This document shows positions 7,363-17,738 of a DNA stretch of 37,303 nt, one piece after another. Every line of letters begins with the position of its first letter. Position 1 is the first letter of the stretch. The translations under genes were made by a program, and so were the position numbers. The DNA comes from Magnetospirillum sp. WYHS-4 (GTDB lineage Bacteria > Pseudomonadota > Alphaproteobacteria > Rhodospirillales > GLO-3), in NCBI GenBank assembly GCA_039908345.1, contig JAMOBD010000026.1, positions 1 to 37,303 of the forward strand. The letters are read 5' to 3'. A model generated the notes under the pieces. It saw only the letters and a program-made list of their open reading frames with translations, was not told the DNA's origin and made no database searches.

Positions 7363-10254
7363 ATGCGGGTCCTGTTGGCCGCGACGTTGCTTCTGGCCTG
7401 GAATGCCTCCGCACCAGCGGAGGAGCCCCAGGGCGAGGCAGCGCTGTTGTCCGGCATCCGCCAGGTCACCTTGGCCGGGGCGCGGGCGGGGGAAGGTTAT
7501 TTTTCCGCCGACGGCCGCCAGATGGTCTTCCAGAGCGAGCGGGAGCCCGGCAACCCCTTCTACCAGATGTACGTGATGGACCTGGCGACCGGCGCCACGC
7601 GGCGGGTCTCGCCGGGCCTCGGCAAGACCACCTGCGGCTGGCTGCATCCGGATGGCCGGCGGGTGCTGTTCGCTTCCACCCAGGGCGATCCGGAAGCAGC
7701 CGCCAAGCAGAAGGCGGAACTGGGCAGCCGGGCGGCCGGAGATAAGCGCCGCTACGCCTGGGACTACGACGCCGAATACGAACTGGTCCAGTACGACCTG
7801 GCCGCCGGCACCTGGAAGCACCTGACCAACGCGCCGGGTTACGACGCCGAAGGCGCCTATTCCCCGGACGGAACGCGCATCGTCTTCGCTTCCAACCGCG
7901 ACGCCTATGTGCGCGAACTGTCGCCGGACGAAAAGGCGCGCTTCGAGAAGGACAAGTCCCATTTCATGGACCTTTACGTCATGAATGCGGACGGCTCGGA
8001 TGTCAGGCGGCTGACCTCCGCCCCCGGATACGACGGCGGTCCCTTCTTCAGCGCCGACGGCGAGAAGATCGCCTGGCGCCGCTTCGCCGAGGACGGCTCC
8101 AAGGCCGAAATATTCACCATGAACGCCGACGGCACCGGCGAAAGGCAGCTCACCCGGCAGGGCGTCATTTCCTGGGCGCCCTTCTTCCATCCTTCCGGCG
8201 ACTACTTGATCTTCGCCAGCAACAAGCTTGGCCACGGGAATTTCGAACTGTTCCTGGTCGATGCCGAAGGCCGCGGCGAGCCGGTGCGGGTCACCGACAA
8301 GGAGGGCTTCGACGGCCTGCCCGCCTTCGCCCCCGACGGCCATCGGCTGGCCTGGACCAGCGGGCGGACGGCCGACGGCAAGCCGCAGATCTTCCAAGCC
8401 GACTGGAACGACGCCGAAGCGCGGCGCCTGCTGGGCATCGCCAAACCCTGGACGCGGCGGCCGGCCGCCCCCCTGGTGCTGCCGCCAGTCGCCGACCGCG
8501 ACCTGGGTCGGCATGTGGAGCGGCTGTCCTCGGACGCCTTCGGGGGCCGCCTGGCCGGTACCGCCGGGGAAGCCCTGGCCACTGCCTACGTCGCCCAGGT
8601 CTTCGAATCCCTGGGGCTGGAGCCGGCGGGCGACGACGGCACCTGGTTCCAGCCCTTCACCTTCACGGCAGGCGTCTCGCTGGGGCCGGGAAACCGCCTG
8701 GAAGTCATGGGCGCCCCCGCAGTGCCGGCGCCCGAAACCGATAAGACCTGGCGACCGCTCGCTTTCGCCGCCACCGGCACGACCGGCCCGGCGCCCGTCA
8801 CCTTCGCCGGCCATGGCATCGACGCCCCCGCCGACGGCGCCCAGGCGGCCTTCGATTCCTATTCCGGGCTGGACGTCGCCGGCAAATGGGTGCTGGTCTT
8901 CCGCGACCTGCCCCAGGACCTGGAACCCGCCCGCAAGCTGCACCTCGCCCGTTACGCCGAACTGCCCTACAAGGCCGCCACGGCGCGCCGCAAGGGCGCT
9001 CTCGGCCTGATCGTCGCCCCGGCGCCGGGCATCCCCTACAAGGACCCCTTGGTACGGCTGGCCTACGACCCTTCCGGCGGTCTTTCCAGTCTGGCCGGCA
9101 TCGCCATCGACGCGGCGACCGCAAGCGGCCTTCTGGCGGCCGCCGACGCCGCCCCCCATGACTTGGCCCGCCGCCTGGACAAGGGCGAACCCCTGCCCGG
9201 TTTCGACCTGCCCGGCGTCATGCTGGCCGCCACCACCGACGTGCTGCGCGAGGCGCGTTCGGGACGCAATGTCCTGGCCCGCCTGCATGCCGGCGGTCGG
9301 GCGGACGCCCCGGCGGTCGTGCTGGGGGCCCACGTGGACCATCTGGGACGGGGGGAAACCAGCGGCTCGCTCGCCCGCGACGACGAAAAGGGCCAAGTCC
9401 ACCCCGGCGCCGACGACAACGCTTCGGGTGTCGCGGCCCTGCTGGCGGCGGCCCGCGACCTGACCCTGCAGGCCCGCATGGGACGCCTGCCGGCCAAGCG
9501 CGACATCCTGTTCGCCGCCTGGTCGGGAGAGGAACTGGGGGTGCTGGGCTCCAGCCATTTCCTGGGCCGCATCGCCAAGGAAGCCGAACCACCCAGCCGC
9601 ATCGCCGCCTACCTGAACATGGACATGGTGGGGCGCCTGCGCGACCGCCTGAACCTGTTCGGCACCGGCTCCAGTCCCGCCTGGCGTGGCCTGATCGAAC
9701 GGATCGCTCCGCCCCTGGGGTTGGATGTGACCCTGAAGGACGACAGCTACCTGCCATCCGACGCCACGCCCTTCTACATCAAGGGCATCCCCGTCCTGCA
9801 CGCCTATACCGGCATCCATGGCGAATACCATTCGCCCCGCGACACCGCCGACCTGGTCAATCACGAGGGGCTGGCCGCCGTCTCCCGCCTGATGGCGCGC
9901 CTGGTCCGCGAACTTGCCCTGGCAGCCGATCCCCCCGCCTACGTCCTCCAGGACCGGCCCAAGGGCGAGGGAGGCCGCAAGCGGTCCAACGTCTACCTGG
10001 GAACCATTCCCGACTACGCCCGCGAGGGCGGCAAGGGCGTCCTGGTGTCCGGCGTGACCAAGGGCGGCCCGGCGGAAGCGGCCGGCCTGGCGGCGGGCGA
10101 CGTGATCGTCCGCCTGGCCGGCGCCGACCTGGAGACCATCTACGACTACGTCAACGTGCTCAACCTGCTGAAGGCCGGCAAACCGGAAGAGATGGTCGTA
10201 CTCCGCGCCGGCGCCCGGATCGCCCTGACCGTGACGCCGGCGGCACGGGAATAG
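7363..10254 (+). CDS. exported TolB-propeller / M28 metallopeptidase / PDZ protein
   Basis: A 963-residue protein. ATG at 7363 is chosen because it opens a signal peptide (MRVLLAATLLLAWNASA, cleavage near residue 19); the 13 codons upstream would spoil it. Residues about 30-350 form a TolB/DPP-IV-like beta-propeller, seen as repeats of the form Y/FSxDGxRIVFxS. Next comes an M28 aminopeptidase domain with an inserted PA-type region (about 480-640). Zinc ligands are visible: His657 (GAHVDHLG), Asp684 (GADDNASG), Glu723-Glu724 (WSGEELG), Asp in NMDMVG and His in GEYHSPRDT. A C-terminal PDZ domain (about 860-960, with GGPAEAAGLAAGDVIVRLAG) closes it. Probably a periplasmic or surface aminopeptidase with the propeller gating substrates; substrate unknown. 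Confidence 0.93.
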   Translation: MRVLLAATLLLAWNASAPAEEPQGEAALLSGIRQVTLAGARAGEGYFSADGRQMVFQSEREPGNPFYQMYVMDLATGATRRVSPGLGKTTCGWLHPDGRRVLFASTQGDPEAAAKQKAELGSRAAGDKRRYAWDYDAEYELVQYDLAAGTWKHLTNAPGYDAEGAYSPDGTRIVFASNRDAYVRELSPDEKARFEKDKSHFMDLYVMNADGSDVRRLTSAPGYDGGPFFSADGEKIAWRRFAEDGSKAEIFTMNADGTGERQLTRQGVISWAPFFHPSGDYLIFASNKLGHGNFELFLVDAEGRGEPVRVTDKEGFDGLPAFAPDGHRLAWTSGRTADGKPQIFQADWNDAEARRLLGIAKPWTRRPAAPLVLPPVADRDLGRHVERLSSDAFGGRLAGTAGEALATAYVAQVFESLGLEPAGDDGTWFQPFTFTAGVSLGPGNRLEVMGAPAVPAPETDKTWRPLAFAATGTTGPAPVTFAGHGIDAPADGAQAAFDSYSGLDVAGKWVLVFRDLPQDLEPARKLHLARYAELPYKAATARRKGALGLIVAPAPGIPYKDPLVRLAYDPSGGLSSLAGIAIDAATASGLLAAADAAPHDLARRLDKGEPLPGFDLPGVMLAATTDVLREARSGRNVLARLHAGGRADAPAVVLGAHVDHLGRGETSGSLARDDEKGQVHPGADDNASGVAALLAAARDLTLQARMGRLPAKRDILFAAWSGEELGVLGSSHFLGRIAKEAEPPSRIAAYLNMDMVGRLRDRLNLFGTGSSPAWRGLIERIAPPLGLDVTLKDDSYLPSDATPFYIKGIPVLHAYTGIHGEYHSPRDTADLVNHEGLAAVSRLMARLVRELALAADPPAYVLQDRPKGEGGRKRSNVYLGTIPDYAREGGKGVLVSGVTKGGPAEAAGLAAGDVIVRLAGADLETIYDYVNVLNLLKAGKPEEMVVLRAGARIALTVTPAARE

Positions 10255-10287
10255 CGAAAGCCAGACACAGTGAGGCTTCTCCCCTCC

Positions 10288-10317
10288 TTGCCAATTCCCC
10301 GAAGCCACGGGCATACT
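10288..10317 (+). promoter_or_regulatory. possible sigma-70-type promoter of the FIST operon
   Basis: TTGCCA (10288-10293) and CATACT (10312-10317) are separated by 18 bases and lie 31 bases before the FIST start codon. A short inverted repeat, CTGAC-TGTGG-GTCAG (10316-10330), directly follows the -10 box and could be an operator or a leader hairpin. Matches to consensus are moderate. Confidence 0.35.
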
Positions 10318-10348
10318 GACTGTGGGTCAGATGCAAGGGGTACGGACC

Positions 10349-11473
10349 ATGCTGATCATGCAGGTTTGCTGGACGGCCGAGGAAGGGTGGCGGACCGAGG
10401 GGGAAGGCGATGCCGGGCGAAAGCCCGATGTGGTGTTCTATTTCGCCTCGCCGAAGCAATTTCGTGACGGGGCGCGGATCGTCGAACTGAAAGAGCGCTT
10501 CGGCGACACGCCCACCCTGGGCTGCTCTACCGGAGGGGAAATCCTGGGTACCGAGGTATTCGAGGACAGCGTCGTCGCTTCTGCCGTCTGGTTCTCCGAC
10601 ACCCGGATATCCATCCAGTCGGAATGTGTCGCGGACGGCGAGGAATCGGAAGCCGTTGGCGCTCGTCTGGCCGCCAAGCTGGACCGTAAGGATTTGGCCG
10701 GGGTGTTGGTGTTGTCGGACGGCACCAAGGTCAATGGCACCCAACTCATCAAGGGTCTGCAAGCCGGATTCGGCGGTGGGGTCACGATCTTCGGCGGCTT
10801 GGCCGGAGACGGAGCGGACTTCCGCACCACCTACGTGGATGCCGGCCAGGCAGCGCCGGGGGTGGTGGCGGTGGCCGGCTTCTACGGTCCGCGCTTCCGT
10901 GTTTCTTGCGGCAGTTTCGGCGGCTGGCTGCCCTTCGGGCCCGAACGGCGGGTAACCCGTTCGGTCGGCAACGTGCTCTACGAACTGGACGGCGAACCGG
11001 CCCTGGAACTCTACAAGCGCTACCTGGGCGACGAAGCGGCGCGCCTGCCGGCCAGCGCCCTGCTATTCCCGCTGCGCCTGCAAACCAGCGACGGGCAGGC
11101 CCTCACCCGGACCATCGTCGGCATCGACGAATCCGCTCATTCCATGACTTTCGCCGGCGATATCCCGCAGGGAGCCGTCGTTCAGCTCATGCGATCGACC
11201 ATCGAGCGGCTGGTGGATGGCGCCGAGGAAGCCGCCGGCCAGATCGAGGCCAAGGAAGGCGACCGCCTGTCGATCCTGGTGAGCTGCATCGGCCGTCGCT
11301 TGGTGCTCGGGCAGCGGACCGTCGAAGAGGTGGAAGCCGTGGCCGACCGCCTGGGCGAGAACAACCGCCAGATCGGCTTCTACTCCTACGGCGAATTGTC
11401 GCCGCTGGGATTTGTCGATCGCTGCGAATTGCACAACCAGACCATGACCATCGCTACCCTGGGCGAAGTCTGA
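10349..11473 (+). CDS. FIST domain sensory protein
   Basis: A 374-residue protein with FIST-N (about 25-215: VVFYFASP, GCSTGGEI, VLSDGTKVNG, FGGLAGDG) and FIST-C (about 225-360: ending FYSYGELSP near the C-terminus). FIST domains are ligand-binding sensory modules, proposed to bind amino acids or other small molecules, and often work with kinases, chemoreceptors or c-di-GMP enzymes (family knowledge). ATG at 10349 is chosen because AAGGGG (10335-10340) lies 8 bases upstream; earlier in-frame starts lack such a site. No signal peptide or membrane helix is present, so it is cytoplasmic. Its stop lies 4 bases before the start of a hybrid kinase, implying one operon and a sensor-kinase partnership. 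Confidence 0.93.
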   Translation: MLIMQVCWTAEEGWRTEGEGDAGRKPDVVFYFASPKQFRDGARIVELKERFGDTPTLGCSTGGEILGTEVFEDSVVASAVWFSDTRISIQSECVADGEESEAVGARLAAKLDRKDLAGVLVLSDGTKVNGTQLIKGLQAGFGGGVTIFGGLAGDGADFRTTYVDAGQAAPGVVAVAGFYGPRFRVSCGSFGGWLPFGPERRVTRSVGNVLYELDGEPALELYKRYLGDEAARLPASALLFPLRLQTSDGQALTRTIVGIDESAHSMTFAGDIPQGAVVQLMRSTIERLVDGAEEAAGQIEAKEGDRLSILVSCIGRRLVLGQRTVEEVEAVADRLGENNRQIGFYSYGELSPLGFVDRCELHNQTMTIATLGEV

Positions 11474-11477
11474 TCCC

Positions 11478-14400
11478 ATGGCCGCCAAGCGGCACCCCTT
11501 GCTGGAAAGACAACTGGCGCGTGCCCAACGTGGCCGGCAGGACGGTATGCCGGACCTGGAGCGCCTGCTCGACATGGTCAGCCAAGCCTACGAGGAGACG
11601 GATCGCGAACGTCATCTGTCGGAGCGTGCGCTGCAACTCATGGAGGATGAGCTGCGGACCGCCAACACCCGTGTGCGCCAGGAGGCGGAAAACCTGGTCA
11701 AGACGGTGCTGGAGAACGTTGGCGATGGCGTGGTGATCGCTAGCGAAGATGGTATCATCGAGGGAACCAACAAGGCGGTGGAGGCCATGTTCGGCGTGTC
11801 CTCCGCCGAATTGACCGGCCAGAACCTGAAGGTTCTGATGCCGGAACCCCATGCCGGGGAACACGACGCCAGGATCGCCGACTACCGAGCCGGTGGCCCG
11901 CCCAAGGTGGTCGGCCGCATACGGGAGGTTCCCGCCAGACGCGCCAACGGCGAAATATTCCCCATCGAGCTGGCGGTGGGCGAGTTGGTGCGAGCCGATG
12001 GCCGGCGCTTCATCGGCATCCTGCGCGACATCACGGAGCGTCGGCACGCGCAACAGGAACTGCGGGACAGCGAGCAGCGGTTCCGCGATTTCGCGTCGGC
12101 TTCCTCCGACTGGTTCTGGGAAATGGATGCCGACCTGAGATTCACCCGCTTCCTCGGCAACTACGAGTCAGTTCTGGGCCCCGGCGGCGATCGGGCCGTC
12201 GGCAAGACCCGCAACGAAATCCTCGATTTCAATTACGATCCGCAAGGTTGCCTGAGCCACTTGGCCGACATCGATGCGCGGCGGTCGTTCCGCAACTTCG
12301 TCTACCGTACCCGCGATGCAGCAGGCCATCCCGCCTATCTACGGGTCAGCGGCACGCCCCTGGTGGACGATGACGGCACCTTCGTGGGCTACAGGGGGAC
12401 GGCCACCGATGTGACGGCCGAAATGGCGGTGGCCGAGCAGGTGCGCAAGCTGACCACGGCGATCGAGCAAAGTCCATCGATCCTGGTCATCACCGACGTC
12501 CGCGGCATCATCGAGTACGTGAACCCCAAGTTCACGGAGGTTACCGGGTACGACGCGGAGGAAGCCATCGGCCGGTCGACCAACATGTTGCGCTCAGGCC
12601 ATACCCAATCCGATACCTATTCGGCCCTTTGGAGGACCATCCAGGAAGGGCGCGAGTGGCGGGGCGAGTTCCTGAATCGTCGCAAGAACGGGGAGTTCTA
12701 TTGGGCTTCCATGCTGATCGCGCCCATCGTCTCGCCCTTGGGCGAGATCACCCATTACGTCGCGCTGCAGGAAGACATCACCGAACGCAAACGGGCGGAA
12801 GAGGCCCTGGCGGAAAGCGAACGCCGCATCCGCCGCATCCTGGAAACTTCCAACGAGGGCTTCTGGGTGATCGACAACGCCGGCTGCACGGTCGAAGTCA
12901 ATCCGACGATGTGCCGCATCCTGGGCCGGCGGCGCGAGGAGATCGCCGGGCGGAGCATCTTCGATTTCGTCGACGAAGCGAACGCCGCCGTCTTCCGCTT
13001 CCAGGTCGAACAACGCATCAAGGGCAAGCACGGGGCCTATGAAGTGGAACTGCGCCAGCCGGACGGAGCCAACGTGCCTTGCCTGTTCAACGCCTCGCCC
13101 CTGCTGGACGAACAAGGTGCCATGGTCGGTTCCTTTGCCCTGGTGACCGACATCGCCGACCTGAAGCAAACCCATGCGGAACTGCAGCGCGCCAAGGAGG
13201 CAGCGGAAATCGCCAGCCGGGCCAAGTCGGAATTCCTGGCCACCATGAGCCACGAAATCCGCACCCCGATGAACGGAGTGATCGGCATGACCGGTCTGCT
13301 GCTGGACACCGAGTTGTCCACCCAGCAGCGCCACTTCGCCGACACCATCCGCGAGTCCGCCGAGTCCCTGTTGGCCATCATCAACGATATCCTCGACTTT
13401 TCGAAGATGGAAGCCGGCAAGCTGGAACTGGAGTCGGTGCCCTTCGATCTGCTGAATCTGGTGGAAGGCGTGGCCGATCTGCTGGCACCGCGGGCACATG
13501 CCAAGGGGATCGAGATTTCCTCCTACCTGCCTTTGCCCTTGCAAGGAGTTTACCAGGGCGATTCCGGACGACTGCGCCAGATCCTCATCAACCTGATGGG
13601 CAACGCGGTGAAGTTCACCGGAAAGGGCGCGGTAGGATTGGAAGTGCTGCCGGGCGGTGCCAGCGACACGCTGCGCTTCAATGTCCGGGATACCGGAATC
13701 GGTATTCCTGCCGATGCTCTCGATCGGCTGTTCACCAGTTTTTCCCAGGTCGATGCTTCGACGGCCCGCCGCTACGGCGGGACGGGCCTCGGGCTGGCCA
13801 TCTGCAAGCGCCTGGTCGAAGCCATGGACGGCCGTATCGGCGTGGAAAGCCGGCTCGGAGATGGGAGCCTGTTCTGGTTCGAGATTCCTATCGAGAAGGT
13901 GGGCGAATCCCAACGTCAGGTTCCGGCCGATCAGGCCGACGTCCTGCGGAACCGGCGGGTCCTGGTGGTCGACGACAACGCCACCAACCGCGAGGTGTTC
14001 CTGCGCATGCTGGGATCCTGGGACGTGCCCTGCCAGGCGGCGGGAGACGCGACCATGGCGCTCGGATTTCTGCGCCAAGCCATCAAGGAGGGGCGCCCGT
14101 TCCAGACCCTTCTGCTCGATGTGCACATGCCCGGCATGTCGGGCATCGATCTGTTGCACGTGTTGCGCGGAGACCCGACCTTCAAGGGGCTCTGCGTGAT
14201 CGTGGCATCTTCCCTGCAGGGGGCGGATATCCGCAGGGAAATCGACGGCGTCGGCGTCGATGGATATCTGGTCAAGCCGATCCGCCAGTCGGCCCTGTTC
14301 GACGTGCTGGTCAGCGCCAGCAACGCCCGGACCGTGCAGGCGGCGCCCCGGACAGGCAGCCCAACGTCGGCGGTGGGTGCGGCGCCCGGGGCATCCCGGT

Positions 14401-15161
14401 TGCGTATCTTGGTGGTCGAGGACGTGCCGGTCAACCAGGAGGTGGCGGTAGGTTTGCTGGGTCGGCTGGGATTCCGCGCCGATGTGGCGGCCAACGGCCG
14501 CGAGGCCGTCGATGCCGTGCGCAGCTTGCCTTACGATCTCGTGTTCATGGACGTGCAAATGCCCGAGATGGATGGCTACGAGGCGACGCGAACCATCCGC
14601 GCCCTGCCAGGCCATGCCAGCCGGGTGCCCATCGTCGCCATGACCGCCAACGCCATGAAGGGGGATGAGGAGAAATGTCGCTTGGCCGGCATGGACGGCT
14701 ATATCGCCAAGCCGGTGGACCGGAACAAGCTGGCGGAAGCCATCGCCACCTTCACGGGAGTGAATGAGGCACCGCCCCCGGAGACCATGCCGCGCGAGGC
14801 CATCGAGGCGGCAGGCATTCTCGACTGGGATGTCCTGCGTAATCTGGAGGAGGATCTGGGCAAGGCTCCGGTGGCCCGCTTGGTGAAATCCTTCCTGGTG
14901 AATACGGAAGATCGCCTGGTCAAGCTGGCCGTTGCCCTGCGGGCCCTCGACCTGACGGCCATCGCCAAGGAAGCCCACAGCCTCAAGGGCGTGTCCAGCA
15001 CCCTCGGCATCGCCGGCGTCCAAGGAGTCGCCAAGGCCTTGGAGGATGCCGCCCGGGGCGGCGACCGCGACCGCCTTCCCGAACTCGGAGACGCCTTGGC
15101 CCAATCCTTCCGTGACGCGGAAAGGGAGCTTCGCACGGCCTATCCCGAGGCCATGGGGTGA
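11478..15161 (+). CDS. hybrid sensor histidine kinase: four PAS, HisKA, HATPase, two REC, HPt
   Basis: A 1227-residue multidomain kinase without membrane helices. An N-terminal coiled coil (about 25-75) precedes four PAS domains (about 75-190, 195-315, 325-440, 445-570), several closing with the typical DIT(E)R. The kinase core carries phospho-acceptor His592 (SHEIRTPMN), an N box with [10 protein letters not shown], a G1 box VRDTGIGIP and a G2 box [15 protein letters not shown]. Two receiver domains follow, with Asp881 (LLLDVHMPG) and Asp1025 ([12 protein letters not shown]), then an HPt domain with His1167 (KEAHSLKG). All phosphorelay residues are present, so an internal His-Asp-His relay is possible. 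It lies 4 bases after the FIST gene with only a weak ribosome site, suggesting translational coupling. The convergent REC-EAL protein is a candidate output. Confidence 0.96.
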   Translation: MAAKRHPLLERQLARAQRGRQDGMPDLERLLDMVSQAYEETDRERHLSERALQLMEDELRTANTRVRQEAENLVKTVLENVGDGVVIASEDGIIEGTNKAVEAMFGVSSAELTGQNLKVLMPEPHAGEHDARIADYRAGGPPKVVGRIREVPARRANGEIFPIELAVGELVRADGRRFIGILRDITERRHAQQELRDSEQRFRDFASASSDWFWEMDADLRFTRFLGNYESVLGPGGDRAVGKTRNEILDFNYDPQGCLSHLADIDARRSFRNFVYRTRDAAGHPAYLRVSGTPLVDDDGTFVGYRGTATDVTAEMAVAEQVRKLTTAIEQSPSILVITDVRGIIEYVNPKFTEVTGYDAEEAIGRSTNMLRSGHTQSDTYSALWRTIQEGREWRGEFLNRRKNGEFYWASMLIAPIVSPLGEITHYVALQEDITERKRAEEALAESERRIRRILETSNEGFWVIDNAGCTVEVNPTMCRILGRRREEIAGRSIFDFVDEANAAVFRFQVEQRIKGKHGAYEVELRQPDGANVPCLFNASPLLDEQGAMVGSFALVTDIADLKQTHAELQRAKEAAEIASRAKSEFLATMSHEIRTPMNGVIGMTGLLLDTELSTQQRHFADTIRESAESLLAIINDILDFSKMEAGKLELESVPFDLLNLVEGVADLLAPRAHAKGIEISSYLPLPLQGVYQGDSGRLRQILINLMGNAVKFTGKGAVGLEVLPGGASDTLRFNVRDTGIGIPADALDRLFTSFSQVDASTARRYGGTGLGLAICKRLVEAMDGRIGVESRLGDGSLFWFEIPIEKVGESQRQVPADQADVLRNRRVLVVDDNATNREVFLRMLGSWDVPCQAAGDATMALGFLRQAIKEGRPFQTLLLDVHMPGMSGIDLLHVLRGDPTFKGLCVIVASSLQGADIRREIDGVGVDGYLVKPIRQSALFDVLVSASNARTVQAAPRTGSPTSAVGAAPGASRLRILVVEDVPVNQEVAVGLLGRLGFRADVAANGREAVDAVRSLPYDLVFMDVQMPEMDGYEATRTIRALPGHASRVPIVAMTANAMKGDEEKCRLAGMDGYIAKPVDRNKLAEAIATFTGVNEAPPPETMPREAIEAAGILDWDVLRNLEEDLGKAPVARLVKSFLVNTEDRLVKLAVALRALDLTAIAKEAHSLKGVSSTLGIAGVQGVAKALEDAARGGDRDRLPELGDALAQSFRDAERELRTAYPEAMG

Positions 15162-15163
15162 AG

Positions 15164-16321
15164 TCAGGATATCCGCTTGTTCCAGTCGGCCACCCAGGCG
15201 AGGAAGTCGTCCTGGGGCAAGGGCCGGGACAGGTAGTAGCCCTGGGCCATGTTGCATCCTGACTCGGCCAGCATATCCCAGTGTGCCTCGGTTTCGACGC
15301 CTTCGGCCACCGTCTTGATCTGCAAGGCGTGGGCTAGGCCCAAGATGGCCTCGACGATGATCCGCGAGTCCTTGTCCTTGTGGGAGTCCATGACGAAGGA
15401 ACGGTCGATCTTGAGTTCCGAAAAGGGCATGCGGTGCAGTTCGACCAGGGAGGAATAGCCGGTCCCGAAGTCGTCCAGCGAGATGTTGATGCCCTTGATG
15501 CGCAGGCGGGTCAGGATGTCCATGGTCGCCTTGGCGTCGGTCATGGCCGAGGTTTCCGTGACTTCCAGGATCAGGCGGCTGGAATCCAGCTTGGCTTCGG
15601 CCAATAGCGCCGAAACCCGGGTGGGGAATTCCAGGTCGGTCAGCGACGCCGCCGACAGGTTGACCGCCACGGCGATGTTCAGGCCCCGATCGCGCCAGAC
15701 GCAGGCTGCCGCGATGGCCTTGCGCAGGATGCGCTCGGTCATCGGATCGATCAGGCCGGAACGTTCGGCCAGGGCGATGAACTGGTCGGGGAAGATCATG
15801 CCGCGCTTGGGATCGTTCCAGCGCACCAAGGCCTCGGCGCTCAGCACTTGGCGGCTGCGCATGTCGACCTTGGGCTGGAAGTTGAGGAACAGGTGGTCGT
15901 GACGGATGGCCAAGTCCAGGTCGCCTTCGCGCACCGTGGCGCTGACTTCGGGAAGCTTGGCCAGCATGGCCCGCACGTCGGCCGGCCGCAGCGGCTTTTG
16001 CAGGTTGCCCAGCATGTTGAGGCCGTAGGATTCGCCCAGGTTCAGGGCGCTGCGCAGCAGGCGTTCGTCGAAGCTGCTAATCAGGAGGATGGAGGATTTG
16101 GCGCCCCGGCCCGACAGGTAGCGCAACACCTCGACGCCATCCGTATCCTGCAACGACAAGTCGAGGACGATCAGATCGGGCTGGAAATCGGCGAACGTTT
16201 CCTTCAGCCCGGCGAAGGTTTCGATGGAAAGGGTCTCGAACCCTTCCTTCTGGACGATGACGGTGATGAACTCCCGCAACTCGGCATCGTCGTCGAGAAT
16301 GAGCACCCGGCGGCTGGTCAT
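15164..16321 (-). CDS. REC-EAL response regulator, c-di-GMP phosphodiesterase
   Basis: A 385-residue response regulator. Residues 1-125 form a receiver domain with phospho-acceptor Asp54 (LIVLDLSLQD). Residues about 135-380 form an EAL domain, which hydrolyses c-di-GMP to pGpG. The catalytic motifs are intact: AEALVRW, NLSA, EVTET, DDFGTGYSSL, KIDRSFV and VAEGVET, followed by GYYLSRPLP. The enzyme should therefore be active and controlled by phosphorylation. Its stop lies 2 bases from the stop of the hybrid kinase on the other strand, with no room for a separate terminator. A FIST input, hybrid kinase and c-di-GMP output side by side suggests control of motility or surface attachment, but the phosphotransfer link is inferred from neighbourhood only. 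Confidence 0.95.
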   Translation of the reverse strand: MTSRRVLILDDDAELREFITVIVQKEGFETLSIETFAGLKETFADFQPDLIVLDLSLQDTDGVEVLRYLSGRGAKSSILLISSFDERLLRSALNLGESYGLNMLGNLQKPLRPADVRAMLAKLPEVSATVREGDLDLAIRHDHLFLNFQPKVDMRSRQVLSAEALVRWNDPKRGMIFPDQFIALAERSGLIDPMTERILRKAIAAACVWRDRGLNIAVAVNLSAASLTDLEFPTRVSALLAEAKLDSSRLILEVTETSAMTDAKATMDILTRLRIKGINISLDDFGTGYSSLVELHRMPFSELKIDRSFVMDSHKDKDSRIIVEAILGLAHALQIKTVAEGVETEAHWDMLAESGCNMAQGYYLSRPLPQDDFLAWVADWNKRIS

Positions 16322-16394
16322 GGCTAAACGAACCTGTTCGATTGACCCCAGGGGAGTCTAGCGCCAATCGCGAAGGAAGGCGACAGACCTTTCG

Positions 16395-17738
16395 CTACAA
16401 ATAACGCCACCAGACGTAGACATGACTGATGGCGACGCTGAGGATCATCAGCAGGAAAGCGCTTTTCATATACGGGATGAAGCGGATCGGCTGGCCGGCC
16501 CGTTCCGCCAGACCCGCCACCGTCAGGTTGGCCGACGCTCCGATCAGCGTGCCGTTGCCGCCCAGGCAGGCGCCCAGCGACAGGGACCACCAGAGGGGTT
16601 CCAGGTTCTCGGGGCCGCCGAAGGTGGGCGCCATGGCCTTGATAAGGGGGATCATGGTGGCGACGAAGGGGATGTTGTCGACGATGGCCGACAGGATGGC
16701 GGAGGCCCAGAGGATCGCCAGCGCCGTCCGGGTCATGTCACCGCCGGTGGCCGCCACCAGCTGTTCCGCCAGCAGCTTGAGCAGGCCGGAGGTTTCCACC
16801 CCGTAGACCACGATGAACAAGCCGACGAAGAAGAAGATGGTGATCCATTCCACCTCGGTGAAGGTGTGGTGGACGTCCTCGCTTTGGGCTTCCGGGCTGC
16901 GGCCCAGGTTGTGGATCAGCATCAAGAGGGCGGCGCCGAACATGGCGATGGTGCCCGGTTCCAGGTGCAGCAGGCGGGCCGTGACGAAGGCCAGGATCAC
17001 CAGCCCCAGCACGGACAGCGACTGCTTGAGCAGCAGCACGTCCTTGATCGCCTCGTTCTCGTGGAAGGCCATGACGCGGGCGCGGGCTTCGGGCGCGGCG
17101 GCCATCTTGCGGCCCCAGACGAAATCGAGGACCAGACTAGTGGCGATCTGGATGACGATCACCACGGGCGCCAGGTTGAACAGGAAGTCGTTGAAGGTCA
17201 GGTCGGTCTGCGAGCCGATCATGATGTTGGGCGGATCGCCGATCAGGGTCGAGGTGCCGCCGATGTTGGAAGCCAGGATCTCGGCCACCAGGAAGGGATA
17301 GGCCTTGACCTTCAGTTCGTCGGTGATGACCAGGGTGACGGGAACGATCAGCAGGACCGTGGTCACGTTGTCCAGCAGGGCCGAAAAGACGGCGGTGACG
17401 ATGGGCAGGACGAACAGCAGGCCGCGCGGGCTGGCCTGCACCTTCTTGGCCGACCAGATGGCCACGTACTGGAAAAGCCCGCTTTTGCGGGTGACGGACA
17501 CCAGGATCATCATCCCGGTCAGCAGGGCGATGGTGTTGAAGTCGATACCGCGGATGGCGGCTTCCTGGTTCAGCACGCCGATGACGATCATCACCCCGGC
17601 GCCCACCAGGGCGATGACGGCGCGGTTGATCTTCTCGCTGATGATGGCGGCGTAGGTGATGACCAGGATGGTGGCCGAAACCGCCATCGCGTTCCATCCG
17701 AACCAGACTTGCGGCATCCAGGCGGCGTGTTCGGTCAT
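16395..17738 (-). CDS. ArsB/NhaD-type (SLC13-like) ion transporter
   Basis: A 447-residue inner-membrane protein with about 11-12 hydrophobic segments. The duplicated transporter signature is visible as ASNIGGTSTLIGDPPNIMIG in the first half and GACLGGNGTLIGASANL in the second, with LLDNVTTVLL and IVDNIPFVATMIP in the corresponding helices. This is the pattern of the ion transporter superfamily with ArsB, NhaD and the P protein; substrate (Na+/H+, arsenite or a dicarboxylate) cannot be fixed. ATG at 17738 overlaps the stop of the CBS gene (ATGA), with GAAGG upstream; the very long in-frame extension upstream belongs to another frame. MamN, a magnetosome transporter, belongs to the same superfamily, but this sequence shows no special MamN trait. 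Confidence 0.9.
   Translation of the reverse strand: MTEHAAWMPQVWFGWNAMAVSATILVITYAAIISEKINRAVIALVGAGVMIVIGVLNQEAAIRGIDFNTIALLTGMMILVSVTRKSGLFQYVAIWSAKKVQASPRGLLFVLPIVTAVFSALLDNVTTVLLIVPVTLVITDELKVKAYPFLVAEILASNIGGTSTLIGDPPNIMIGSQTDLTFNDFLFNLAPVVIVIQIATSLVLDFVWGRKMAAAPEARARVMAFHENEAIKDVLLLKQSLSVLGLVILAFVTARLLHLEPGTIAMFGAALLMLIHNLGRSPEAQSEDVHHTFTEVEWITIFFFVGLFIVVYGVETSGLLKLLAEQLVAATGGDMTRTALAILWASAILSAIVDNIPFVATMIPLIKAMAPTFGGPENLEPLWWSLSLGACLGGNGTLIGASANLTVAGLAERAGQPIRFIPYMKSAFLLMILSVAISHVYVWWRYL

Noticed and set aside
7204-10314. 1036-codon open frame on the minus strand
   Set aside because: It is the antisense shadow of the exported peptidase; its Gly/Gln/Val-rich translation has no domain, while the plus frame has signal peptide, zinc ligands and PDZ.
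12594-15257. 887-codon open frame on the minus strand
   Set aside because: Antisense of the hybrid kinase, whose frame shows all kinase and receiver motifs.
16395-17738. identification of the transporter as MamN
   Set aside because: Same superfamily only; the neighbours are not mam genes and no MamN-specific motif is evident.
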